A stretch of DNA of 64,000 nt, from NCBI GenBank assembly GCA_016800925.1, contig JABCPU010000021.1, positions 1 through 64,000 of the forward strand, written 5' to 3'. Positions 22,117 through 33,950 of this stretch are shown piece by piece. The number at the start of each line of letters is the position of its first letter. Within the stretch, counting starts at the first letter, position 1. The notes under the pieces are model-generated. The model made no database searches. It worked only from the letters and a program-made list of their open reading frames with translations, and had not been told where the DNA came from. The translations under genes were made by a program, and so were the position numbers. The stretch comes from Suillus spraguei (lineage: Eukaryota > Basidiomycota > Agaricomycetes > Boletales > Suillaceae).

Positions 22117-25100
22117 CTATATCCTCTCAGGCTCTGCACCATCTGATCCGCGATCCTGTGCGACCGCTTCCTCTGATCGTGTCTGTTGAGCTGCCGCTAA
22201 TCTCTTATCTTCCTGTCGTTGGGCTAACTTCGACCACGGCTTAGATTGAAGTTCATTCACATCTATAATCGCAAGCTGCTTCTCCAACAAACCGCGGAGA
22301 TCAAGACCATGACGCGCGAGGCGCGGTAGAATAGAGACAAATTGCAGTGCTTGAAGAGGGTCTCTGATGTCGTAGTGTCGAATGTTCCGCTCCATGACGT
22401 AGATTTGCTACATCACTGGTGATTTCCTTCGAAGATAGTGAACGAAGAGAGCACATACCTTATTTGTCATCCATGCCATAGTGACTGCACCAAGTGTGCC
22501 GTTAACAATTAGTCCAAAGACAGGTTTGTCTACGATCCCGAGTTTGGAAAGGAAGGTGACCGATGAAACCAAATACGTTTTCATTTGGTTCATGGAAGTC
22601 GAAATTGCGGACTTGTCCTTCTTTTTGTACTCAGCCAACAAGACTGGAAGTAGTAGGTTTTGTTGACTAGGTTCGTCGCAGGGTGCATCCTTGGAAAGTA
22701 TTGCTTCTTGTGTCTGCGTCACTTGATTGCGATCAGGATGGTGCAGGAATGGGTCGTGCAACTGATTTCGATTGGGTTTTTTGGATTCCGATATGCGAGA
22801 AGAGGAAGGGACCTGAAGGGACCTGCCGGATGTGGTTGTTTGGCGGTGACCGTCGGGCGTTTCGATCTGGTGTGGAGTTTCCCCCGTACTTGTGTCGGGC
22901 TTGTCCGGCTTTGGGCCCTGGACTAGCATGAAAGATTTCAGGAACGTGTCTTTCTCCTCGACACTAGATATGCGCTGTGTCATCGTGGTAGCAACACAAG
23001 AACATGGAACGACAAGGATGGCGTCACATTTTCCAGTGACCGGATCCTTGGAGGAGTGATCTGCAATCACTTCAGCAAAATTGCCCATCAAGAGGCGACG
23101 CTTAATGTCGTCAGAAGATTGAGTTGCTTGATCTCGCGCGGCTGCGGCCTGCTCCCAACTGCCAGCGGTCTCTCTAGTCAAAGGAGTACATTCTTCCTGT
23201 TCAAGGCAGAGGCTCCGGTATTCCTGAATGACCTTGATGGCCCGTGATGCAAAGGAAGTGTCATCTGCAGCGGGATTACGAGCCAAATTTAGCTGTCGCT
23301 CCAGCCTAGACGAATAATTAAATGAGGATCGCCTGGCATATGAATCACGCACAACACATCCCGTTGCGAGGGAGCGGGCTGGAAGAAGTTGAGAAGCAGG
23401 GCATCCCATTCATGACGCCGATCGGCTTCGTTGGCGCCCTGCAACTTTGCAATATCATCACACTGGCGAGCACTGGTGACAGCGTGCAATAGAACTGAAA
23501 ACTTGGACGAAATAAACTCGACATCCTCCAACGACGAAACATCATTTGGGGTGGACTGGCAATTAGGACCGCCGTTCATGGTGCATAGATCTGTTCTGAT
23601 TCCCGACACAAAGCGATCTACCTTGGCATTCGATAGCTGCCCGATGTCATGAGAATTAGTACCGAAAGTGATCCTACAAACTCACTATGGTTCTGATATC
23701 ATCCGACCAGCTAAATTCCGTCATTTTATCATACAACTCTACCATTGTATTAATTCCGGTCTTCTTCGCTAGTTCTTCAGACTGTACTGGGATCCGACCG
23801 ACGGTGAACGCATTGCGTTCAAACAGCCAGTTGGATAATGTCATACTGTCATCAAGGCCGGTATCAGACAGAGCGGCAAATCTGGACGCGAGAAACGATC
23901 ATTGAACGGTGGTCAGCCAAGAAACAGGTTCCATACTGCGAATTTGGGTATGGGCTGGGTGCACGCGATGAGGTCGATGTCCTGACCTCAGATAACGATC
24001 GTGGCGTTGGACTGGTCCTTTTTGATGATCTCTTCGAGGACGATGGTTGCGGCCCTCTTCCTCAGCAGGTAAAATAAGATCATGAATAGAGTAACTGATG
24101 CAAACTTACCGTCCTTTCACGTTTATCGCGCGGGCCTCTTGGGGGGCCCTAAAGCTTCGAGTTAGTTTTGTGTTGATAAGCGTGACACAGCTTAAATTAC
24201 TGACCGGATGTTTGCGCCATGGACTTGTTCATCCTCGACGATCGTCGCAAGCAAGGGAGAACTCATTGTTTCGTATGATACAAGCGCAGTATCCGAGAGC
24301 AGGGGAGGAGTACGAGGACTAGATGAGGATGATGCCTCGCTAAATGGGCATTAACATTCTGACTTACAAGTAAAAATAAAAAGTCGTACCTAGAACTCGT
24401 CTCCACGTGTACCTGGTGGGTCCAAGACGCCACCCGTTCGTCCAATAGTCCTCCAGACTGAGTTTCAAAGTCGGGAAAATCGGATCTCCAGTGCAACGGA
24501 GTCAGGGAATCGACTGCTTCTATCGACATCGAACCCTTGATATCTTCGAAATGAGTCCGCAACCCCAAAATGAATTGGGCAAGGTTGATAGCAGAACAAG
24601 TGTCGGTGAAATCAAACACCCCCATCGAGGAATTTAAGCCGATATCTGCCGCTAAAGCGAGATGCGCTAGAGGCTACAGGAATGTCAACGTGGAAAAATA
24701 TGCAGTGATTTTGAACTTGCCATGTGGCCTTCCTCTGACTGATCGGGGTCGAGCCACCCGAAAATGGCCGTGGCAATCGTACCTGTGCTGGAACAGCACA
24801 GGCCGACAACAGGCTGACGGATCCCCCACACACGTCTCTGATAAAGAGTGCTGCACATTAGAGGAACGATATTATGGGAGTCGGCGACTAGTAAAACTGG
24901 GACCACAGCAGAAAGGCGTCTGCCTCGACCCGAAAGCATGTGCGCTTGCAAGGGCAGGTCGAGTGACTCAATGAAACCATCGCTCGAGTCAGAATCTGCG
25001 GAATCCATCGATTCATCCTCGTCCTCCTCGTTTCGCGAGCTGGTCCTGGACGTGTTAGAATGGGTCCTAGGCGCAGAAAAGATGGCATGTGCAGCAAGAA

Positions 25101-25587
25101 GAGTGGCACGTCCGTCGATGAGATTTAGCGGCTGACTCGCCACGTTCTGAGCTCGTGGCATGATGAACGATGCATCTTCGCTGTAATGATATTTGGTTCT
25201 TGGTTCAATGCTTGACGAGCATGTCACTTACAGAATCATAACATCTGGGGACAACGTAATTGACAGTGCATGGAGGAGCTGAGACCAAAGGGGAACAGTA
25301 GATCTCTCGCCACCGTAATGAGGAAGCTCAGCAAGTGCGCTTAGTCCTGCGGCTGTTGACTGAATCAAGACCTGAAAATCCTTTGCAGTGTATGAATCTG
25401 ATGCAAGTGCTCCATGGGAAACGAGTGGCTTTGAAAAATTCGAGGACGACGCACTGGAAAGATGCTCCGAGACGTTACTTGAGCTGTCGGGACAGTGGAA
25501 CGGAGACAGCAAGGAAGTAATACCGCGCACTGGTTCAGGCCAGCCTGTAGGTTGGGTCACGTAGTGGACAACCCCGCCGAAAGTCAT
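22117..25587 (-). CDS. Ten-exon protein, possible PD-(D/E)XK nuclease-like C-terminus
   Basis: Exons I can place: 25232-25587 (start), 24721-25180, 24390-24673, 24205-24339, 24110-24148, one beginning at 24060, 23686-23881, 23353-23636, 22459-23305 and 22117-22407. The junction between the sixth and seventh exons is unresolved. Introns are 47-56 bases, all GT-AG except 24674-24720, which is GC-AG. The N-terminal half is Ser-rich with an acidic stretch. The C-terminal part contains CDAILVVPCSC, then LLPVLLAEYKKKD and KPVFGLIVNGTLGAVTM. A D...ExK spacing of this kind suggests a restriction-nuclease-like fold, as in a widespread basidiomycete family of unknown function, but the assignment is tentative. 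The C-terminal tail is helical and Gln/Glu-rich. All phases fit and no stop interrupts the exons checked, so it looks like a live host gene. Confidence 0.75.
24674..24720 (-). other. GC-AG intron
   Basis: The donor is GCAAGT rather than GTAAGT. Using the nearby GTTCAA donor instead would shift the frame into an early stop, while GCAAGT joins ...GHM to PLAHLALAADIG in frame. Confidence 0.7.
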
Positions 25588-26185
25588 TATAAGTCAAGCG
25601 GTGTAGACTTTGGAAGCACTTGGTGGTTAGTTGTACTAGCACGTAGTACTTAAAAGTTAATGCTAGGTTCAGCAGTATGCAATTGATCGAAGAATGTCAA
25701 TGATCGACTGTGGTCATTATTCGGTCACGTGCACTCTGTACGTGTTTTGACAAATTAGACGAGTTTCAACACTTTGAGTACCACGCCACTGGCTTTAAAA
25801 TATGTGCCAGTGTAATTTTCATATGCTCGTGCGGAGAAAAACATATAAGGCACGCATCAGAGGCTTTGCCCCATCTTATTGTGAATATGCTATTTCCACC
25901 ATTTCATATCGAAAATAATGTGCTAATCGATGCTTTTTTTTTCAGCCACTACGATAATCGTCATATTCTGGCACACCCCAGATGTTTCGAGCACAACCAG
26001 TTCTTACTGGGGCTGACTAGTGACAAACAGTACAGCAATTTGTTGCGAGATGACACTAGCTCATGCAGAATGTAGTGCCCAATGGATGTCTCTAATGTCT
26101 GCTTTGAAGGGCATGTGGTGTCTATACATGCATCTATATGGCAACAATACAAGCGCAAACAAGATACCCTGACCTTTAAATACAG

Positions 26186-26990
26186 CTAGAGTATTTCTAT
26201 GGTACGAATGTCCATGTCATCAACGGAAGTAATGTCTTTGACCTGTGGAACAATGTTATAGTCCGACGCGATCCTCTTGTATTCTCTGACACGCTGCTGC
26301 GCTAGTAAAAATGCGTCGAAAGGCTGTCCGAGGCGAACCATGAACCGCAACGCTCGAAAGACGGGTTCCTCTTCAACAGGCGAGCCGCCAGGAAACCCGC
26401 TCAAATCATACGGTTGTGAGTCGTCAACCGGGGACCCGGCCTCACTCCAATCTCCTGTGCTCTCCGTATCATCTGTGAAGTCAGGCTGCTCCGCAAAGTC
26501 AGGCACTCCGAGGAGATACCGATCCCATGGACGGACGAGTAAGAATGCCTGCTGAATGGGCTTTGCCCGCGAATACTGAACTATGGTCTCTGCAGTGGTG
26601 ATGAAGAGATCGTGAAGGCCGTCTGCCTTGATTCTATACTCCTTGGTTGGACCGCTCTTCCGTCTGACTTCCGTGATACGGAATGAAATGCAAGGCAGAT
26701 GAAGTCTGCAATTTGCGAATCGAGGAGCCATCAGCTGTTCAAGCTGGTCATACATTTTCAATGCTAGAGCTGTAGACACGGATTCGCGCAATGAAGAGAC
26801 TTGTGTGTGAATATCATCTTCAGACAAAGGTGGAAGGGTGCGTGAAGGGGTGGTGTAAGAGGTGATATGAGCTGGAAGACAGCTGTTGAACTCGGAAGGT
26901 TGTCCGATCCAGTCGAGAACACTTATGTCGCCTGATTGAGCAACGATTTCCTGTAAGAGCCGCCCAAGCGCACGTTGGGCGCAGTCAGGA
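26186..26990 (-). pseudogene. HET-protein C-terminal fragment (copy 2)
   Basis: It is nearly identical to 11957-12770, with the same lost HET domain and the same upstream junction. It ends with the family C-terminus VEIL. Single-base differences from copy 1 (for example two residues in the PRRTMNR antisense stretch) show modest divergence. It is a relic. Confidence 0.8.
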
Positions 26991-27031
26991 ACGCATGGGG
27001 TATGTTCAGTCTCATGGATATCTAGTGATCA

Positions 27032-27412
27032 AATAGGACTACAGCCGGTGCGATTTGGTCTAACATGATGCCAGTCAACCTAAAGAAGTATCTGCCGTGA
27101 TTGAGTGACGAGCAACGTGCAGAGCTGTACGGAAGTATAACATTAGCAGCGTCGTATCCGCCTGGCGATCCCGTGCGCGAGGGCGTCATCAACGGTGCGT
27201 TCGAAATAGCTGTGTGATCATGTGTATATATATCAATGGATGTGCTCATCGATTATGTTTTAGCGTACGACGACACGATGAAGATCATGGTAATCGTGGC
27301 CACTGTAATGAACGTTGTACCTATTTTACTTGCTCTCGCAATGCCGAACTGGTACCTAGGGGACAGGCAGAATGCGGTTGATGCTGCTGATCTTACTGGG
27401 AGGTTGGCCCTC

Positions 27413-27444
<32 letters not shown>

Positions 27445-27475
27445 GGAGGAGGAGGAGGAGGAGGAGGAGGAGATG
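27032..27475 (+). pseudogene. Siderophore-iron transporter C-terminal fragment (copy 2)
   Basis: Same fragment as 12806-13215: GSITLAASYPPGDPVREGVIN, intron with GTGCGT donor, AYDDTMK, a hydrophobic helix and MPNWYLGDRQN. The nonsense codon after KYLP is TGA here but TAG in copy 1. The one-base deletion of copy 1 is absent. The Glu tail is expanded to 18 codons. Confidence 0.75.
27419..27474 (+). repeat. GAG trinucleotide microsatellite
   Basis: About 18 GAG codons are present here, against 7 Glu codons at the same place in the duplicate (13190-13212). Confidence 0.9.
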
Positions 27476-27975
27476 TAGTCTGAGTCTTTCTGGAAAGACA
27501 TTCTACTCTGTATTTATCATATATCATGACAAGCCTGTTATGTTGTTTAATTTAGTAACCGCCATCATGACGATGGTCCAGCGAACGAGCGCAAGGGTTT
27601 GGGGTTATTTGGTCTTGTGTATGCCCTCAAGCTTCAAGTTGTGGGTATGTACATTGCATCCTGAGTCCATATAAATACGGCAAGGTGTCTAGATGACTTA
27701 ATATGAGGGATATTGGACAACTGGTCCCCGTCCTGTCTTCGTGGAAGTTGATTACGGTTCTGTGACTTGATCGACTCTCTTGAAGGCGCGACGCATGCAG
27801 GATAGTTCATTATGGAGTGGTACTTGGGTTCGTGTCTCGCTATAGCGTCTCACTTTTATCCATCGTATTTATGTGCCAGAAATCAGTTTCAAGGACACAA
27901 GCTAGATACAGCCACGCAACTTCTGCTTAGTCTATATCGTTCATTCACTGCAATGCCTCTTTTGCGGCCATGGTG

Positions 27976-28971
27976 ACACTCCTTGAAATTTGTCGTTCAA
28001 AAGGTGTGCTCTCATGGTTCCTTAGAGTTGTTCATTTGTATGTCTCCTGCAGGTTTCACTCTTGCTCGCGGTCCCTGTTTATCGAGCCCTGTTGCCGCTC
28101 GTAGCAGAGTCAATGCTAACGACCCCTCGATATCTTCTATCCTACATGTTCCTCGCCCACCTTTGCCAGCCCTACACTCCAAGTCGATTATCTCATCTTT
28201 ACAAGCAACTCCGTTAGCATTAATATTGGCTTAAATCGTATCTCCGTAGCTTATTTTCTTACTCGTCACCTTTTCATCACTCATCTTTCTCTGCAGTTTG
28301 CAACAGGAAACTTTGTTATCGGCTGTGCCGAGGAGAGTGATGCCTGTCTGATAGGAACGTATAGAACAGGAAGACGAGTCCGATGAGCACCATACAATAC
28401 TTTTACCACAATAAACAAAAACTCCCGCTCTGGAGAGTATCCATTTCTTACTCCGCAGCTTAGTTGCATCACCATCAGAACCATTGGTCAGTAATGTGTC
28501 ATTTAGGAAAAATCCAGTAAGATATTCGCTCTTGCCTTGATTGATTGCGGTGTGTACTTATTGTCGTACGAAGCCAAGTACAAAAGCAAATTTAATATGG
28601 GTCTTTGAATGAAGGGGGCGGTCATGAATGAATCTGTACAATGATTTGGCGCGAGATGACAGTGCTGACGGAGAAGGTCATGCCAACTTCGACAAAACTT
28701 TTGTAGGAGCCTAGCAGAAAGTTTCGATGTCCGGATCAAGGCTGAGAGGCTGGTTGAAGCTCGAGAAGATTTGCTACGCGGAAAACTAAACTGATGGGGC
28801 TAGTGCCTGATAACTCGGTCCTGTTTCACTTCTGCTCACAATCATTAGGGGGATCCTGTTCTATGGCCCGGAAATAACTAATACAGTGGTCACCAGGCAT
28901 GGATCCTCATGTCTTCCTAAAATAACCCCACTCTGGTTGTCACGGGTAGATGATGACACCCTACACTCTAT
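27976..28971. other. No gene seen
   Basis: The stretch contains the duplicated patch 28428-28605 (partner 19888-20075). The remainder holds only short frames without domains. It lies downstream of the F-box gene ending at 28972. Confidence 0.45.
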
Positions 28972-31018
28972 TCACATGATCTCGTGTTCTTTGGATATCT
29001 TCGCAAGTTCGTCTCTTGCGGTCTTATACATGATCTGATTGAACGCTTCCGCATTCTGATCACTGTAACACCAAAGGTCAGTGTGCAGAAGTGAGCCCGT
29101 AGATGGAAAGAGCACGCACTCATCAAAGTCAGCTTCCAAGGATGAACCAGGCGCCGCCGGGGCTATCCTTTCATAATCTCTTCCGTACTCCAAGCTCCAC
29201 TGGAGGTACAATTCAATATCTGGCAGCGAGAAAGTCACACACGACACACCTTAGAAAACAGCTTCGACTTCCACGTGCTCAGTGGGGTATTGGCGTTGCA
29301 GCCCTGATCCACAAAGAGAATATATTCGTACAACGTCTGGACCTTTACCCAAGTCCACGCAGCCTGCGGCACTCCAAGCTCCTCCGTCCGGCACGCGCGG
29401 CACGCAGCCAGGTTGGAAAAAATCCTCGTGAACGCCTTGGCTAGAGAATTGATTTGTACAGGGTCAAAGTTACACTCCAGCCACGAAGGACCAAACTCGA
29501 CCATCTGGATCGAGGGAGATGGGAGGCTGAAATTTGCTTCTGAAATGCTCTCTCCGCAGGCGTCCACAGCCTGCACGCATGCATCGACGCTGGCTTTTGT
29601 AGATGCATCGAGGCACAGCCCAAGTGCTTTTAAGCGGTGACAATATCGCGCATAGTGCACCAGGGACGCAATGCTGGCTGGAGGTTTGTGGGTCGGGATA
29701 ACACGCTGGACGATAGACGAGAGGTATAGTAGCTGCACAGAGCGCCATGTCTGCGCGATGCGCAGATGGTCTTCGTCTGTGAGATAGAGTGGGACACCGA
29801 GACAGGCCGAAAAGATCTCAAGATTCTGGAACTGTAAGGCCTGCTCAATGGCATGTATGTCTAGTATGAATTGGCGAGTGTCTATTCCCGAATCAGCATC
29901 CCAGTGTGAAAGGTCGTTGTTTGAGAGTACGGAAGTCATTATGATCTTCTGCAATGACTCCTTAGACACGGCGGCAACGACCCCTGAAAGTACGAGTGCA
30001 ATATCGACATTTGTATAAAGACCGTGCATCCGTAAAGTCGCGGATTGGATGGCGCGATTGGCTGGCAATGCAAAGAATATGCGACTGATGATATCGGGAG
30101 AGCCATCAAACGTGACGTTCTTCAGCGAGCTGAATGCCTCTGGCGCGGAGGAGGAGAGGCGGGGAATCTCTTCGAAAGGTTTCTCGCAAGCCTGAATGGT
30201 CAGGTCCTCCAACTTGTGAAGCTGTGACGTTAGAACGAGGACTTGTGGTAAGGAAGCGGCAGTCATGTAGAATGATACATGTGTCAGGCTTTGAAGGCAT
30301 GCCATATCCAGATGATCTTGACCTGGGACCTTGGTAAATGATAATAACGGCAGTGCTTCGTGTACATCAACTGCAGAGAAGTGTACAAGTCTGGGCGCAC
30401 ACCGAAAAATAGTCGTGTACACCGACTTAATAAGATCGTCAAGGTCCAGCGGGCGATCGTAAACATATAGATTTTCATCAAAAGAGAGCGAGATGTCGGT
30501 CAATTCAGGTGTGATGAGGGCTGGGAGAAGACGAAGGCCAGCCTCCGATGATACGCGAAAGCGGAGGACATCTACGCGAGGAGTTAAGAGGATATTGTAC
30601 TCGGCAATATCATTTATTAAATTGCGAGGGATAGGTTCCCGTGGTTCCGAAAAGGATAGAGTGCGCACGCGGCTGGATATTGAAATATAACGCTGGCGCT
30701 GAGTCGACTTCAGATCCCCAAGAACCTGCAGAAAAATCAGTTAACTGAAGGCGGTTGGTAAAGGGCCGACGAAACAACCTTTGAAAGCTTATCACTATGC
30801 TCTTCGTGAATTTCTAGAGGAAGCAGCCGAAGAAGCGGGTGCAAGCTGTCGAGATTTCTCCAAAGGAAATCTAATGCAGGATCTCGGAAAGTCTTGCAAA
30901 CCTGAGAAACCCTAGCCATGTCCTTGATGCCCCGGCAGAGGTTGAGTCCCTCGTCATAATTGCACACCTCGCGGAAAATATGGCTGAGCAACTCGGTGAT
31001 TGCGAGGGCGCGATGCAT
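28972..31018 (-). CDS. F-box protein with leucine-rich C-terminus
   Basis: Three exons (30779-31018, 29250-30725, 28972-29199) with introns 30726-30778 and 29200-29249 give 647 residues with all phases consistent. The start is the ATG of MHRALAITELL. The N-terminal ~45 residues fit an F-box (ITELLSHIFREV, then VCKTFRDPALDFLWRNL), which would bind Skp1 in an SCF ubiquitin ligase. The rest consists of irregular leucine-rich repeats (HLDMACLQSLTHVSF, LHKLEDLTIQ, SSLKNVTF) that would select a substrate. This layout is common in large basidiomycete F-box families. No stop or frameshift is seen. The substrate is unknown. Confidence 0.85.
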
Positions 31019-31882
31019 TCGAGTACATGTCGTCTGGACGTTCAAATCTTCATAAGGTGCGATTCGGAGTCGTTATCAGGTTGATACGATGTTCCACTCG
31101 ACTGACAGGTCATGTCAAGCACCACGTGCTAGGAAGAGGCTTTGTACGTAGTAGTAACAGCTTCTTCACTCGAGTCGATCAAAGGTCTCAAAGCAGGTGA
31201 AACAATCATATATAATTGAAACCACAAAGACACCGGTACACGCACAATTTGTAACTGCGCCGGCACCAGCCCCCAACTTGCTTATTCCTGGCGTGTCTGA
31301 CCCAAAGCCCAAGGTATATCTAAGATGAACCTCCAAAGACTTCTCCATCGTGTAACAGTTCGTCTGAAGTACACTTTAACGCTCACAGTGATGAGTGGTG
31401 ATGAGAGGTGCATTAATTATTTCGTGTGCAGGTTTCGAATCTGCACGTGCCAAACTGGTTAGTCATGGCGTACCAAACACAGGTTCGAAACCTGCCAATA
31501 ACAGTTTTTTTTTCCCTTTCTGTGCACCTTGATTTTGGAAGATTTACTCATGAATTCTGGTTTCACTTTCCTCGAAGGTCTATCTTAACCAGTCTTAGTT
31601 GGCAGATGGTTGCTACAACACGGCCTACAAGCTGGCCTGAACCAATGCACAGTATTTCTCCCTTGCTGTCGCGTTCCTCCTAACAGGCCAAGCAACGAGC
31701 AGATGCGTCCTCGAGGTCGTCAGAGTTATTTATGCACCACTCATCTTTATCGTATTTGTCAATTTTCAGACTCAGGTTGCGCTCGCAGGGAATTCAGTGA
31801 CGACGAGTGCAACAGAGCGCTGACCAGCGACAAACAATACAGCAATTTGGTGCGAGACCAATACCCTGACCTTAAAATACAG
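31019..31882. other. Intergenic; HET 3'-flank patch and an inverted repeat
   Basis: A perfect 12-bp inverted repeat (gcaggtttcgaa at 31428-31439 and its inverse at 31484-31495) is the only structure noted. From about 31800 the words agcgacaaacaatacagcaattt match 11790-11830 and 26010-26040, the common 3' flank of the HET copies. The promoter of the F-box gene presumably lies just above 31018. Confidence 0.5.
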
Positions 31883-33840
31883 CTAGAGTATCTCTACGGT
31901 ACAAATGTCCATGTTATCAACGGAAGTAATGTCTTTGACTTGTGCAGCGATGTTATGATCCGATGCGATCCTCTTGTATTCTCCGACACGCTGCTGTGCT
32001 AGTAAAAATGCGTCGAAAGGCTGTCCGAGGCGAACCATCAACCGCAACGCTCGATAGACGGGCTCCCCTTCAACAGGCGAACCGCCGTGAAACTTGTCAG
32101 AGGCATATAGTTGGGAGTCGTCCAACGGGGATCCGGCCTCACTCCAATCTCCTATGCTCTCCGTATCATCTGTGGAGTCGGGCTGGTCTGCAAAGTCGGG
32201 CACCCAGATCAGATCTCGATCCCATGCACGGATAAGTAAGAATGTCTGCTGAACGGGCTTTGCCCACGAGAACTGGACTAGAGTCTCTGCAGTGGTGATA
32301 AAGAGATCGTGAAGCCCGTCTGCCTTGATTCTATACTCGGCTGAACCACGCTTCCGTCTAACTTCCGTGACACGGAATGAAATGCAAGGCAGATGAAGTC
32401 TGCAGTTTGCGAACCGAGGAGCGCTCAGCTGACCAAGCTGGTCATACATTTTCGATGCTAGAGCTGTAGACACGGATTCGCGCAATGAAGAGACTTGTGT
32501 GTGAATATCATCTTCAGACAAAGGTGGAAGGGTGCGTGAAGGGGTGGTGTAAGAGGTGATATCAGCTGGAAGACAGCTATTGAACTCGGAAGGTTGTCCG
32601 ATCCAGGCCAGAACACTGATATCACCCGACCGAGCCACGATCTCCTGCAGGAGCCGCCCAAGCGCACTCTGCCTCCTCTCGCCATAAATGACAGGTAGGG
32701 TGATGCCGAAAATGCCAAATAACGAGTACGCGACATCTTCCTGCAAAGTGGTGACACGCTTCGATACCCACTGCAGTTTCTCCCGCGCGCCGGTCATACC
32801 TGGACGGAAGGTCACCAAGGCCTGCACATCTATGCCCGTCGCATTCTCCAACTCCTTCATAATTGCAGAGGACTCCTTGTGGTTAGGAGTGCGATCGCCG
32901 AGATATAACGACCAATCTTTTTGATAAAAGATAACGACTTTCGGGGCGACAAATTCTTGAAAGATCCATCCTCGCTCATTCCAAATACTCCTCGCCAGTG
33001 CACCGGGCTTGGATGACGGAGGGACATCGGATAAATAGACGATGGTAAGTGCTGAGTGGCGGTACCAGACGAACATAGAATTGACCGATTCTTGAACCTC
33101 GGTGTTGCTCCTCTTGTCGATGCAGCATGTGTCCATCCATGCCCATCGATACCCAGCATCACGAGAGACTTTGCAGAAAGACTGCAGTTTCGTGATGCCA
33201 CCAAGTCTGTTTAACTTGTACACGACTTTGTCTTGAATGTCGGGCAGCATCGCCTCCGTTTCTTCCCACCTGTGTGATAGCAGGACGCAGCGGAAGTATG
33301 TCCCCACCACGTCTGCGATGCGCTCCGTTTTGAGGTCTGAATGCTTTGTTGTGGATGACAAAAGCTCCTTGTACTCCGCACTCGCTTTAAAGGCATTTAT
33401 TTGTGCTGCTCGATCGCACAAAAGGCCCGTGGAGGAATTAAGAAGACGTAGCGAAGTATATTCGAGGGCCTTACAAGCGGCTATTCGGATAGCGGCTTCT
33501 ACTCGGGATGGATGGATATACAGCTGACGCAGATCTGCAGAGCGAGATGGGCATTTCAATACGATGGAGGAGTGCTCTATGGCTTACCTCGTACATGCGC
33601 TTCGGGAGCATGGTCCAACTTGAACAACATCATTTTGAAGGAGTCGATGGCTTCGTCGTAACGTTACAAGCCACGCGGTGCTGCATGTGTCAACTGGTAT
33701 CCAATATGAGACGAAGGATTGAGTTCGATGACCTATGCATCGCGGAAATCAACATGAACTGCAAAGACGTGGAAGTCATCACACCTTTTGCGCGTCCTGG
33801 AGCGCATCCTCCCATAGCATTTTATCTAACTTTGCCTGGA
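31883..33840 (-). pseudogene. HET-domain protein (HET2), one nonsense codon in exon 2
   Basis: It has the same three-exon layout as HET1: introns 33733-33784 and 33535-33587, middle exon 33588-33732, large exon 31883-33534. The large exon is fully open for over 550 codons and keeps the HET motifs (LLSHRWEE, WAWMDTCCIDK, VYLSDVPP, RGWIFQEF). In the middle exon the codon that is CAA in HET1 is TAA (33664-33666), which cuts the TPR-like region. A shorter product starting inside the large exon (for example the ATG at 33559) would retain the whole HET domain, so function is not excluded. Confidence 0.75.
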
Positions 33841-33950
33841 TATACTTTGCCTGGCTAGACTTTGCAATGGACGTTGCCTGGTGGCTAGACTTTGCAAAGG
33901 TCGTGATGGTTGGAATATATACGACACATGTTCAATATGTGGTATAGGAA

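Larger units (their letters stand above)
25694..27975. repeat. Segmental duplication, copy 2
   Basis: This is the partner of 11437-14530. It preserves the empty mariner target site at 27699-27700. Distance to copy 1 is about 14 kb, in the same orientation. Confidence 0.9.

Noticed and set aside
27236..27501. Poly-Ser ORF on the minus strand
   Set aside because: It is the complement of the GAG repeat.
11437..27975. Assembly duplication error
   Set aside because: The copies differ by a complete transposon, many substitutions, a one-base deletion and repeat length, so they are true separate loci.
31421..31500. tRNA-like T-arm words (gtttcgaa, gttcgaa)
   Set aside because: No matching acceptor or anticodon stem on either strand; the two words are arms of one simple inverted repeat.
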